Shown one piece after another: positions 55,261 to 64,000 of a stretch of 64,000 bases of DNA. The first letter of the stretch is position 1. Each line of letters opens with the position of its first letter. The notes under the pieces were generated by a model. That model saw only the letters and a list, made by a program, of their open reading frames with translations, made no database searches and had not been told where the DNA came from. The stretch spans positions 614,983,501 to 615,047,500 of the forward strand of contig CM057456.1 of assembly GCA_016271365.2 (NCBI GenBank), given 5' to 3'. Source of the stretch: Neoceratodus forsteri. Its lineage: Eukaryota > Chordata > Ceratodontiformes > Ceratodontidae. A program made the position numbers and the translations under genes.

Positions 55261-56810
55261 TCTGCATATGGCAGTCAGTAGAATCCTTTCTTTTTGTTTT
55301 GTTTTTATTTACTCTGTGCCAGGGATTAAGCAAGCTCCAAAGGGAATAAGCACAAAGGAGAAAATGCCCTTGGGGCTAGCAAACTGCAAAAAGCATGTCG
55401 TGAGGCACAGCAATAGGACCTGGGTTCAAAGAGTCCAGGCTAAGAAGTCATCATCACCGCCCTCAGAAAAGATGAGGTGGGGGTCAGACTCATCCTCCTC
55501 TATATCCTCTCTGGAGGGAGGGGCCTCTTAGCCAAGCATCTTCGGCATCAATCAGGTGCCAGACACGACACCAGACCCGGTGCCAGACCCAGTGCTGGAC
55601 ACATTGCGCTGACACAATGTGAGATACAGTGCTGGGGCCAGCAATATACTGAATGTGGTGCCAGGAGATCCCTGCCACCAGCATGACTTCGACACAACAG
55701 CAGAACCTGCACTGCCAGGGGCAGTGCTGGGAAAGGAGCTGAGCTGGCGCCAGTAGATGTCCAGTGCTGGGAATCCCCGGCGCTGAGCCGGCGTCAACAA
55801 GTAACAACCTGGGGCCAGGACCAACACTGAAACTGGCACCCGACCAGGCCCCAAGGGCTAGAAAGGGCAGAATCCGGCACCAGAAGATCCTGGCAAGCTG
55901 AAGCCAGCACGGTGCTAACATACCGCTGACTTGGTGTTGACAAAATACCAGGACTAGCACTAGAAGCAGTGCCAGGTCAGACCTCAAAAGACCCAAACCC
56001 AGCATTGACACTAGAACCAGACCCAGCCCCAGCAACCCACCCAGCACCAAAGTGACCAGCAATGGTACCCAGCCGGTCCCACCAGGTGACACAAGGTAGC
56101 GGTGTGGCCAGTGGGACAGGAGTCGATGGCACAGTCACCAGTAAGGGCAGATGGCTGTTGTTGGAGACAAACGCGCTACCTGGCTTGAGGACCCTGCTTG
56201 CAGGTCCAGTGCCACCAACCCCAAAAGGCCAAGGACCAGATCTGCAAGCAGTGACCCCCAAGCCTGACACTGCACCCACTGTTCCAAGCAGCTGCCCAGA
56301 GGTGAAACTGCCCACCAGGGTCCCCACTTAAGGACAGAGGGGAACTCTGGGCCCAAGATGTCAATATCCCAGTACCAGAGGCAGACCGCACAGACGAGGG
56401 CACATGGCCCCAGTAGTCTAAGGGTCTCCCGGAAGACCTCCCAGAGGCAACCTTGAGTGGTACTGTACTGTCCCCTTCTGAAGGGAAGAGGAAGAGCTTG
56501 AAGCCGAGCGGTGCCAAGAACCAGACCAGAGTCTGGAACAGGCCTGCCTGTTTGTGCTTCGGAGGACTGTCCTTCCTGGTGAGCACAGGACCGCTCGTGG
56601 TCTGAACCCTTCCCTGATAGGAAAGTGGACTGGACACAGCCCCGCTGCAGAAGCAAACTGCCTGAAAGGCTCCCTACCATCATCCTGCACAGCTGATGAA
56701 TGTAGACTCAGTAGGGCTGAAAGAAAACTGACAAATATTTACATAAAATCACTAAACTGACAAAAATAAACTCTAGCTTTAAAAACTAAAAATACGAAGA
56801 ACTGAAAGCG
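55261..56810 (-). pseudogene. A gag and leader, decayed
   Basis: 55,261-55,440 is a T-rich piece I cannot place. 55,440-56,700 is Gag by position and composition: minus frames rich in Gly, Val, Ser and Leu with GSVP/GTG-type low complexity, and an acidic stretch near 55,480-55,520 (GGGGTCAGACTCATCC). A/T-rich leader 56,740-56,815, then CGGCTGTCATACAGA as in E4. Confidence 0.45.
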
Positions 56811-56874
56811 GCTGTCATACAGATGTGACTTCTGACTCCCGGTAGGCAAGCGTTGTCGTCACTGAAGTGCACTT

Positions 56875-57074
56875 GGTGGGAAAAAAGGAACTGAGGCAGT
56901 TGAGGGCTGGTGACAAGCTAAGCCTGGCGCGGCAAGCCACTTTTGGGGTGCTGTGCATGTGCACAGCCTGCCTCAGCGCTAGCCCTTCTGAAAAGTTCTG
57001 GCTCCCGTGGGGTCCTAGTGCCTCCAGCAGACCCATTAATGCGAATCAATGGTAAAGACTGATTCCTGGAAGAT
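56875..57074 (-). repeat. A 5' inverted terminal repeat
   Basis: Outer end CCTGGAAGAT; complementary to the A 3' ITR (GGTCCTAGTGCCTCCAGCAGACCCATTAA). Confidence 0.82.
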
Positions 57075-59483
57075 CAGCAAACATTGGATACCAAGTAGAA
57101 TTAACTAAATCAATAAATGCTGTGCAACTCGAGTCCACGAGCAGTAAGGTGAGTTAATCGAATGGTTAATAAACAAAGAGAGTAGTTGTCATCTCTGTTT
57201 CATAGGGAGGAAGATGAGAATCATGCAAAGTTGCGAAGTGGTTATTGAGCTGTTCAAGGATCTCAGCCTTGGCTGTGTATGTAATGTTATTAGCCACAAT
57301 TTTGGCCGGAAGGGGAGTGGCAGGGGAGTGACCTTCGATCTCTCTTAAAACCTGCCAGAATCTGGCTGAACAGTTTTTGTTTTCCTCAAGGGCGGACTGG
57401 AAAAAGCGTGCTTTTTCCAACCTGACCATTTTGGTGCAGGCATTCCTGGCTACAAGGAAGGAGAGCCAGTCTGTGTCAGACTGCGAGTTCCTTGCCTTTT
57501 TCCATAGAAAATCTCTGTGCCGCAGGGCCCTCTTCAGTGCTGGGCTGAACCAGTCAGGAGCACGTTTCCTTAACTTCATTTTCCTTAGAGGAGCATGCTT
57601 GTTGATGACCTTAAGTAATAACTCCTGGAAGATGCAGAAGGCTTCTGAAACAGTGGGTGCGAGGTAGAAATCCTGCCTTCGAATGTTCCCAAAGTCAGCC
57701 AGAAAGGCAGGGAGCACAACATTTTTAATGCTGTGTTTAATCTTGAAGGTGGAAGTGGAAGGAAGGTGAGGGGAGTACCTGACACAGGCGATTGCGCAGT
57801 GGCCACTCAGATCATTATGAAAGACCCCAGTATGGGAGATATTATGTGCTTTACTGACCAGAATAAGGTCCAGTAAGGAGCTTCGGTCAGGTTTTTTTTT
57901 TTTTTTTTTTTTATTTAGCAGAGTAACCTTGGGGGTCATCTGAGCTAGCCCGTGTTCATCACAAAAGTCCTTGAGGCTGTTGGTGCAGGCATCGGTCCAG
58001 TTTAGGTTAAAGTCCCCCATTAAGATGCATTCCGAACTTGCTTTTTCCAGGAGGGAATGCATGTGGGTCAGTATGCACAGACCGGCTGCAGGCGGCCTAT
58101 AGCATGCAGCTACCAGTAAGGCAACTCTAGGTGCTAGAATAATTTTAAGGGAGAGGCATTCAAATTCTTTGGACATCGATGTGCGGTCAAGGTCGGCAAT
58201 TTGGAATTTATCTTTGATATAAATGAAGATACCACCTCTTCTGGTTGGTCTGTCACACCTGTACAGATTACAGCCAGGGATGCAGAGCAAATTATCAGGT
58301 ACGTTGCTCTTTAGCCAGGTTTCAGAGAACATTGCTACATCAGGGGGGAGGCATGTAAAACCCAAGCTTGGGCCTGGTCAAATTTGCTGGCAAGGCTGCA
58401 TATGTTCATATGAAGGAAGCTCAGGCCCTTTAACTGGCAGAGCTCCCCGGCAGCAGCTAACAGAAGGGGGGGGGGCGCGAAATTAATTCCACGCTACCTG
58501 CACAGAGAAGCAGTAGCACTAGTAACTTCCTAAGGCATCTAACCAAGAACCTCAGAAAGGCTTTATTAGGACGCTTTTTCTGGTCACAGGCTACATCAGC
58601 AGGATGGGAGTTAGTGGGGCTGCGGTGATTGGTTAAAGCAAATAATATTATCCGACTGAGAGGGTAAGAAAGGTCAACTTTGGGGGAGTGGGGCAGTAAG
58701 GGATGTGAGCCAATGTGAATGTGTGAGGATTACTGCCCTTAGAGGGAGTTAACTGAGTAGCCAACACCATTGGGCTTTGCTCCTGGTGTGAGGAATTTTT
58801 CTATCTGATCCCGCCTTTTTTTAAATCCATGAGTGGCTCAAAAGTAAATAGGGGGATGCAGCCAAGAAGGAGGGAGGCAAAAGCCGCCATCACTAGGTTA
58901 TTAAGAGTCCAGGGGGAAGGCACCTTCTTGTGTAATTGGCTACAATGCTGTGCCACCCAGGGTATATTTTCAAGGTTCTGAATGCGGTGTCAGAATTAGT
59001 CACTAGGATGAAGAGAGGTTAGGTAGGTGAAGCAGTAGCAGAAGACCTGTGTGGAATAATAAGCATAAAGAGGGAGGAGAGTAGTAATAAAAGGAGCAGC
59101 ATAGGCCCGAGGGGGAAGAATTGAGAATAAAGACTTCACGGTAAATACTGTCTTTAAGGGACAGTCAAGGGAGGAGTCAGCAAGGAAGTGGCTTAGGAAA
59201 TGTAGCCTTATTGTGGGGGAGGAGCGTTATTTAATAGCAGTCGGGGTTGGGGTTGGGGAGGGTGGTGGTGGGTGGGAAAACAACTGCTCCCTAAAGGAGT
59301 ACCAGAACCCTGCAGTGCAGGTCTTAACGCGGTTCAGCAAAATAAATATTTTGCACTGTATTTTCCAGTTCAAAAAAACAGCGCCAAGAACACGGCTTAA
59401 GAAGCCAACCAATCCGCACGGCACAGCATGAAGACTCGTCCAATTACAGTGTTGTGGGTGGGTCATATTACGGCTTCAGCATA
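57075..59483 (-). mobile_element. L2/CR1-clade LINE 4 (5' half), cut by element A
   Basis: Endonuclease and linker at 57,166-58,450 and a 5' region to about 59,483. The LINE stops at 57,075, the exact end of A, before RT. The expected RT is not present left of A (below 43,075), so the other half was lost or the break is more complex. 58,500-59,483 shows only short Leu-rich frames. Confidence 0.68.
57166..58365 (-). pseudogene. LINE 4 endonuclease region, 399 codons open
   Basis: The open frame starts inside the domain: PDVAMFSETWLKS (Glu block), RCDRPTRRGGIFIYIKD, ILMGDFNLNWTD (Asp/Asn block), SSLLDLILVSKAHN (Asp), NDLSGHCAIACV (Ser-Asp-His reads Ser-Gly-His). The Asn block LHMNICSLASKF is upstream at about 58,400-58,430 in another frame. 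A Lys run from a T tract (57,893-57,912) lies inside the domain. After the linker (LEKARFFQSALEENKN) a stop follows at 57,166. The endonuclease nicks target DNA in active LINEs; here it is non-functional because the first block is out of frame and Asp is missing from SDH. Confidence 0.78.
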
Positions 59484-59963
59484 CCTGGCTAGATGTTAAG
59501 CAGGGAGGGCAAGTGACACCAGGGCAGCTTCCCGGGCGCCTCCATCGGTCTTCCCCGCCAGTTCTGACAGAATAGAAGCAGCTGGAGCCCCACAAGGTCA
59601 GGACCCTGGCTAGATGTTGAGCAGGGAGGGTGAGTGACACCAGGGCAGCTTCTCGGGTGCTTCAGTTGGTCTTCCCCGCGGTTCTGTTGGAAAAGCAGCA
59701 GCGGGAGCCCTGCACGGTCAGGACCCTGGCTAGATGTTGAGCAGGGAGGGTAAGTGACACCAGGGCAACTTACCAGGTGCCTGTCAGTTTCCACGCCGGT
59801 TCTGGCAGAATAGCAGCAGCGGGAGCTCCACACGGTCAGGACCCTGGCTAGATGTTGAGCAGGGAGGGCGAGTGACACCAGGGCAGCTTCCCGGGCACCT
59901 CCATCGGTCTTCCCCGCTGGTTCTGGCGGAACAGCAGCAGCGGGAGCCCCGCACAGTCAGGAC
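59484..59963 (-). repeat. Tandem repeat, four ~120-bp units, upstream of LINE 4
   Basis: Units start CCTGGCTAGATGTT at 59,484, 59,605, 59,725 and 59,843 (periods 121, 120, 118) and end GGTCAGGAC. Each has AGTGACACCAGGGCA, TCTTCCCCG (altered in unit 3) and AGCAGCAGCGGGAGC (altered in unit 1). Possible LINE promoter monomers (inference). A minus-strand frame through the units is a by-product. Confidence 0.85.
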
Positions 59964-60357
59964 ATGAATGAGTGATACAAACGGGTTATTATATATAGAC
60001 TGCTGCATGCTAAAAAGTAACTTTTAGGCACTTCAGCAAATTTGAACACAAAACCAACAACGCAACATGATTTTTAACATCATAAATACAGTTTATCTAC
60101 ACAGTGAAGTCAAACCATCAGTCCAGGAAATTTTAGGCACACCACCATTCTCAGCTCTCAAGGGAAAGCACCTCTGCCTTTACAAACAAACGGAGAGACA
60201 AACTGGGCCATGAGGACATGTTATAACAGTGTAGCCCAAAAAATTCAAACTTTGTAGTTCAAAATTCCAAACAGTTAAATGAAATATCAAGTTAAGATGT
60301 GTGGGTTTGTCAGCAAACACTCAGGCTGTTATTTTAACCCAAGCACATTCAACAATT
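59964..60357 (-). other. Unique A/T-rich sequence, possibly 3' UTR of the orphan exon
   Basis: No element recognised. On the minus strand it follows a stop codon at about 60,364 and is free of repeats until the tandem array. I found no clear AATAAA in it. Confidence 0.3.
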
Positions 60358-60363
60358 TACTCA

Positions 60364-60466
60364 TGTCTCCTCATCTTCGTCCTCATACCCAGAGTTTTGT
60401 GTGTCCTCAGTTTTCCAGCGAGGGGTCACGTGTCTTTGTGCCCACTTTAAAACATCAGCCGGGTCT
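60364..60466 (-). other. Candidate orphan terminal coding exon
   Basis: The minus strand reads a pyrimidine-rich TTTTTTCTTCTCAG, then an open frame beginning PADVLKWAQRHVTPRWKT, ending EDEDEET and TGA. The composition and acidic C-terminus look like real protein. PADVLKW resembles the RIIa-type motif of ropporin-like proteins, but I cannot name the gene. The frame needs one base from the preceding exon, so it does not fit the phase-0 MARCHF6 junctions. The pyrimidine tract belongs at least partly to the adjacent DIRS D end. It could be a pseudogene fragment. Confidence 0.35.
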
Positions 60467-60472
60467 GAGAAG

Positions 60473-60600
60473 AAAAAATTACTCACCTTAGTAATGTTGT
60501 TTCTTCTAATGGAGTCTTGATATATTATGACATATGCAGTGAGTCCCAACCTTCGAACTGCTCCGGAGGTGAAAGAGTATATATGTTTTTATGTTGTGAC
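60473..60600 (-). repeat. D 3' inverted terminal repeat (extent uncertain)
   Basis: Its partner ITR is outside the window, so the inner limit is a guess. The first ~70 bp are repeated inverted in the ICR (CTTAGTAATG, TTCTTCTAATGGAGTCTTG, TATATTATGAC). Confidence 0.6.
60478..60495. promoter_or_regulatory. Palindromic site in D 3' end
   Basis: Arms ATTACT and AGTAAT around CACCTT; sense strand AAG/GTGAGT is a full donor consensus. Confidence 0.5.
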
Positions 60601-61001
60601 TGGGCACCAGTGAAAATGGGCATTTTGCTCACTGGTTATACAGAATAAAAATAAACAAACAAACTTTCCATGCCAGGCACGGAACTTTGAGCACAAGCTC
60701 GGTTGAAAACTCTGTCTGTTGTTCTTCAAACTCAAACTGTCAGATCTTTACGAGCAAAACTCACTAGGGTTCTGTGTGGAAGCTGTAAACCTACACTAGC
60801 CAACTGGCTACTGAATATAAGAACACATTTTTTGGTCACAAAACAAAGACTCAAGTCAGAGAACCCAAAAAATGAAAAACACAACACCCAATCACCCCAA
60901 AAAGGAGGGGTGTAAAAACAAGGTGGGCATCTACTAAGTGCCAACACTGCACTGTCCACCCACATCCCTAAAACAGAGGTTCTGAGAGGGGCAGGCGGGG
61001 G

Positions 61002-61101
61002 GTCATAATATAGCAAGACTCCATTAGAAGAAAACATTACTAAGGTAACCAATTTTTCTTCAAACAACATGAAGTCTTGCTATATTATGACTATGCAGTA
61101 T
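61002..61101. repeat. D internal complementary region
   Basis: GTCATAATATAGCAAGACTC, ATTAGAAG, CATTACTAAGGTAACCAATT (complement of the 3' end), then CTTCAAACAACATGAAGTCT and TGCTATATTATGAC (complement of the unseen 5' end). Confidence 0.82.
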
Positions 61102-61129
61102 ACAGCAGTACCTCCATGGAGGAGGGACA

Positions 61130-62129
61130 GAACCTACTTAGAAATAGGCTCTGAAGCACAGCTGTGCCAAAACCGAGCATCACTCCTAGCCTGGATGTCC
61201 AGGGAGTAATGCTTGGTAAAGTGTGAACTGTTTTCCAGGTAGCTGCTTGACATATCTCTAGGATAGGGATGTCCCTGGCAGCAGCCAGAGAGCAGCTGTA
61301 CCTCTGGTAGAGTGAGCCCTCAGGCCTGAGGGAGGAACCTTACCCAGTTTTCATAGCAAAATTGGATACAAGAGACAATCCACCTGGCAATGGATCTTTT
61401 AGTGGCAGGTTTCCTTTACCAACCTCACCATAAGTGAGGAACAGTTGGAGGAGTCAAACCTGTGACCCTTTATGCGTTCTATGTAGTAACTAAGGGCTCT
61501 TTTGACATCTAAACTGGCAGTCTCCTCTCGCCAGAGGAGGAATGGTCAGTGAAGTACACAGGGAGAGACATAGATTGATTAAGGTGGAAGTCTGAAACCA
61601 CCTTAGGCAAGAACTTTCTTAGTCCTGAGGACCACCTTATCTCTATGAAAGGAGATAAAATCAGGCTCCACTGACAATGCTTGTAGTTCACTTATGCGCC
61701 TGGCAGAAGTGATGGCTATCAAAAACACAGTTTTCCAAGTCAAGTACTTAAGCTCTGCTGAAGACAAAGGCTCAAAAGGGGGTTGCATAAGCTGGGCAAT
61801 GCAAATATTAAGATCCCAGGCAGAGGCAGGGTCCCTGAATGGAGGGTTGGTGTTAAGCAACCCCTTGAAAAACTTGGAGAATACAGGATGAGCTGAAAGA
61901 GAAGAGGGTTTACCTGCTGATAAGAAAGCAGAACGGCTGCCAGGTGCACTTTTAGGGTAGCTGGTCTCAGCCTCAAAGTATTCAAATGCACCATATAATC
62001 CAGGACTGTGGGTAAGTCAGCAGATTCTGGGGAGATATGCTTGCCAGAGCACCATATGGAAAATCTCTTCCATTTGGAATTATAAGTAGCCCTGGTGGAA
62101 GGCTTCCTAGAAGCCTTCAAGATATCCAA
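61130..62129 (-). pseudogene. D tyrosine recombinase, frameshifted
   Basis: N-terminal core 61,740-62,129: SRKPSTRATYNSKWKRF, LDYMVHLNTLRLRPATLKVH. Middle 61,603-61,860: YLTWKTVFLIAITSARRIS with the box-I Arg. C-terminal: AHSTRGTAAL near 61,310, EICQAATWKTVHT near 61,250, and FTKHYSLDIQ near 61,205 in a shifted frame, with the Tyr nucleophile at nt 61,206-61,208. All catalytic positions remain, but about four frame changes inactivate it. Confidence 0.8.
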
Positions 62130-62149
62130 TACACCTTGGGAGAGGTGTA

Positions 62150-62920
62150 GGTCAGCAAACTAACTCTTCAAGAACCAGGCCTTGAGATTGAGAGATTTGA
62201 GGTTCGGGTACCAAACTCTCCCCTGAGCACAGGTTAACAGGTTGTGATTTCTGGGAAGAGACAGGGGAAGGTGGACTGCTAAGGACATAAGGAGTGGATA
62301 CCAGGGCTGTCTGGCCCAATCTGGAGCAATCAGGATCATCTTGCAGGGTTGAGATCTGATTTTGACTAGCACCTTGAACAGAAGAGGAAGGGGAAAGCAT
62401 AGAAAACTTCCTTCCCAACTGAGAAGGAAGGCATCCAGAGGACTGAGCCCAACACTGGGGGCCTGCAGCAAAAAGGAAAGTTGGTGATTGTCTGGGGCTG
62501 CAAAACATCTATCTACGGGGTGCCCCATCTGGCAAATACTACCTCCAGTACTAGGGGATCCAGTGACCATTCGTGATGGCCCTGGGAAATCCTGTTGAGA
62601 GCATCTGCCAGGACATTGTCCTTGCCTGGGAAGTGAACTGCAATAAGGAAGGTGTTTAGAGAGTAAGCCAGAGACCACAACTTCATTGCTTCGGTGCACA
62701 AGGCCATAGACCGACTGCCCCCTTGCTTGTTGATGTACCACATTGTGGTGGTATTGTCTGTTCTGACCTGAATAACTTTGTTCTGAACAGATTTGGAAAA
62801 AACTTGAAGTGCTAGAAAAACTGCTCTGAGCTCCAACAGATTGATGTGGAGCAGAGATTCCTGAGGGACCACAATCCCTGGGTAGTAATCAGTCGCCATG
62901 TGAGCTCCCCACCCCAAGAG
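62150..62920 (-). pseudogene. D RNase H and connector
   Basis: 62,513-62,917 is an open RNase H of 134 codons: MGWGAHMATDYYPG, HINLLELRAVFLAL, IQVRTDNTTTMWYINKQGG, FPGKDNVLADALNR. It includes the Glu and Asp of the active site and the conserved end; only the first Asp block upstream of MGWG is in the neighbouring piece. The connector follows at 62,160-62,500 (LLFKVLVKIRSQ, MILIAPDWARQPWYP). Best-preserved RNase H here. Confidence 0.82.
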
Positions 62921-64000
62921 GGATGCATCTGTAGTAAGGATTAAGCAGTGAGACTGAGGGCGAAGGGGACCCCTGTCTCAGATTGCTCTGGTCCTGCCAC
63001 CACTGAAGGGCTTGGATCAGGGTTGAGTCACTGGATCAATTTGGATAGAGGTCTCTCCTTTGAGACCAAAAGGCTCTCAAATGGAACTGGATGTCCCTCA
63101 TCTGAAATCTTGCTCCCTGCACTACTGCTGTAGAAGCAGCCATGTGCCCAGGAGCTGCAGAAATGCTTTGCTGGTGAGAGACCTGCAGGGTGAAAAGGAG
63201 GCCAGAGAAACCAGGGTCCTTGCTCTTTCCAGAGGAAGGAAGGCTCTGGCCTCTTTGTGTTCAGTTCTGCACCTATGAAGGTGAGAAACTGGGACAGGCT
63301 CTAGAACTGACTTTGGAAGATTGAGAAGAGAACCTAGAGATGTGAGCAGTTGCTGAGTTACCTGAAGATGTAATTTGACTTGGTCTGGAGACTGGCCTAC
63401 TATGAGCCAGTCGTCCAGGTAAGGAAAGATGGCAATCTTTTGCCTTCTTAAGTAGGCAACTGCTACTGCCAGGCATTTATGAATACCCTCGGGGCAGAGG
63501 TGAGGCGAAGGGCATTGCTCTGAACTGGTAATGGCCTGAGGCAGTTCGAATCTGAGGTCTTTTGATGGGAGCTTCTGATAAGAACATGGAAGTAGGCATC
63601 CTTGAGGTCCAGGGACGCTAGCCAGTCCCTGGCCTTAGAGAGGTGAAATAATTCCCAGAGTCACCATTTTGAAGTTTGGTTTTAAAGGTGCTTGTTTAGG
63701 TATCTGAGATCCAGGATGGGCGCCCATTCTCCTGTGTCTTTTTGGGGTAAGGAAGTACCTGGAGTACAACCCATTGCCCTGGTGTAGGGTGGAACCCTTT
63801 CCACAGCTCTGAGAGCCAGGAGGGTAGAAACTTCTGTCTCTGGAGCAAGTGCCTCTGATGGTTTGCAGGTGGAAAGGACCTGGTTCTCATCTTTGGAAAT
63901 TTTTTGAAGCTGAGAACCAGTCCCTGGCTTACTACTTCCAGGACCCACTTGTCTGATGTTAAAGACTTCCAGTCCTGGACAAAGTAAGCCAGCCTGCCCA
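62921..64000 (-). pseudogene. D reverse transcriptase, frameshifted, cut by window end
   Basis: 63,682-63,948 reads SLPQKDTGEWAPILDLRYLN, the VPKKTGGWRPILDLR block. 63,273-63,476 and neighbouring frames cover the palm. The minus strand at about 63,400-63,422 gives a TYLDDWLIVG-type catalytic block. 63,250-63,300 corresponds to the FIGAEL region. Several frame changes. The N-terminus and gag lie beyond the window. Confidence 0.7.

Larger units (their letters stand above)
43075..57074 (-). mobile_element. DIRS-like element A, host of B, C and a 644-bp insert
   Basis: A 14.0 kb span with 3' ITR at 43,075-43,315, ICR at 43,482-43,582 and 5' ITR at 56,875-57,074 ending GGAAGAT. After removal of B, C and the insert, about 4.7 kb of A remains: 3' ITR, ICR, YR in three pieces, RT remnant, gag, 5' ITR. 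The uninterrupted YR of E4 aligns across all breakpoints. RT appears internally deleted near 55,260-55,440. Confidence 0.88.
60473..64000 (-). mobile_element. DIRS-like element D (3' part, runs off window end)
   Basis: 3' terminus at about 60,473, ICR at 61,002-61,101, recombinase, connector, RNase H and RT in DIRS order to the window edge. A third ITR family: GGAGTCTTGATATATTATGAC near the end. Gag and 5' ITR lie beyond 64,000. Confidence 0.88.

Noticed and set aside
59484..59963. CRISPR-like or coding repeat array
   Set aside because: Units are ~120 bp and directly tandem, without spacers, in a vertebrate sequence; the frame through them is a by-product of a period near a multiple of three.
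60364..60466. Upstream or alternative MARCHF6 exon
   Set aside because: MARCHF6 junctions here are phase 0; in that phase the segment stops after five codons, and the open frame does not resemble MARCHF6.

Overview
The window is vertebrate genomic DNA, most likely from an amphibian (salamander or caecilian). The density of DIRS-type retrotransposons, the LINE mix and the very large introns suggest this, but the order is an inference. The one host gene I recognise is MARCHF6 (Doa10/TEB4-type ER ubiquitin ligase). Two consecutive coding exons lie on the minus strand, at 22,665-22,799 (45 codons) and 12,254-12,373 (40 codons). Both are phase 0, with canonical AG and GT splice sites, and they are separated by a 10.3 kb intron. 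I found no other MARCHF6 exon, so the flanking introns run past both window edges. Nearly everything else is retrotransposon sequence inserted in introns.

Layout. 1-11 kb: three DIRS copies, one inside the next (E1 in E2 in E3), all minus strand. E3 also carries a MIR-like SINE (4.2-4.4 kb) and an L1 (5,606-10,796) with an exact 18-bp target-site duplication. 11-23 kb: a candidate MITE, MARCHF6 exon, two L2/CR1-clade LINEs in a row (plus strand), a 306-bp foldback element, MARCHF6 exon. 23.15-35.33 kb: DIRS element E4 with a second complete DIRS element E5 (28,891-34,775) inside it. 36.9-41.6 kb: minus-strand L2/CR1 LINE with a 2A-like motif and an upstream GC-rich tandem repeat. 43.07-57.07 kb: DIRS element A, interrupted by DIRS elements B (43,728-47,980) and C (48,252-52,638) and by a 644-bp insert with 9-bp target duplications. 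57.1-60 kb: LINE endonuclease region and a 120-bp tandem repeat. 60.36-60.47 kb: a possible orphan coding exon. 60.47 kb to the end: DIRS element D.

How the parts fit. The DIRS elements show the class architecture: inverted terminal repeats (ITRs), Gag with a Cys/His motif, reverse transcriptase (RT), RNase H, tyrosine recombinase (YR), and an internal complementary region (ICR). In E5 the ICR is the reverse complement of its two ends joined through a shared AAA, which is what the DIRS circle model requires. B has kept ITRs, gag and ICR but no RT or YR, and C lacks most of RT, so both look like non-autonomous derivatives. All nine DIRS copies lie on the MARCHF6 sense strand. The six that have a 3' end in the window carry, in a 3'-ITR-only extension, a short inverted repeat whose centre reads as a splice-donor-like sequence. 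I consider this the most interesting unexplained signal in the window.
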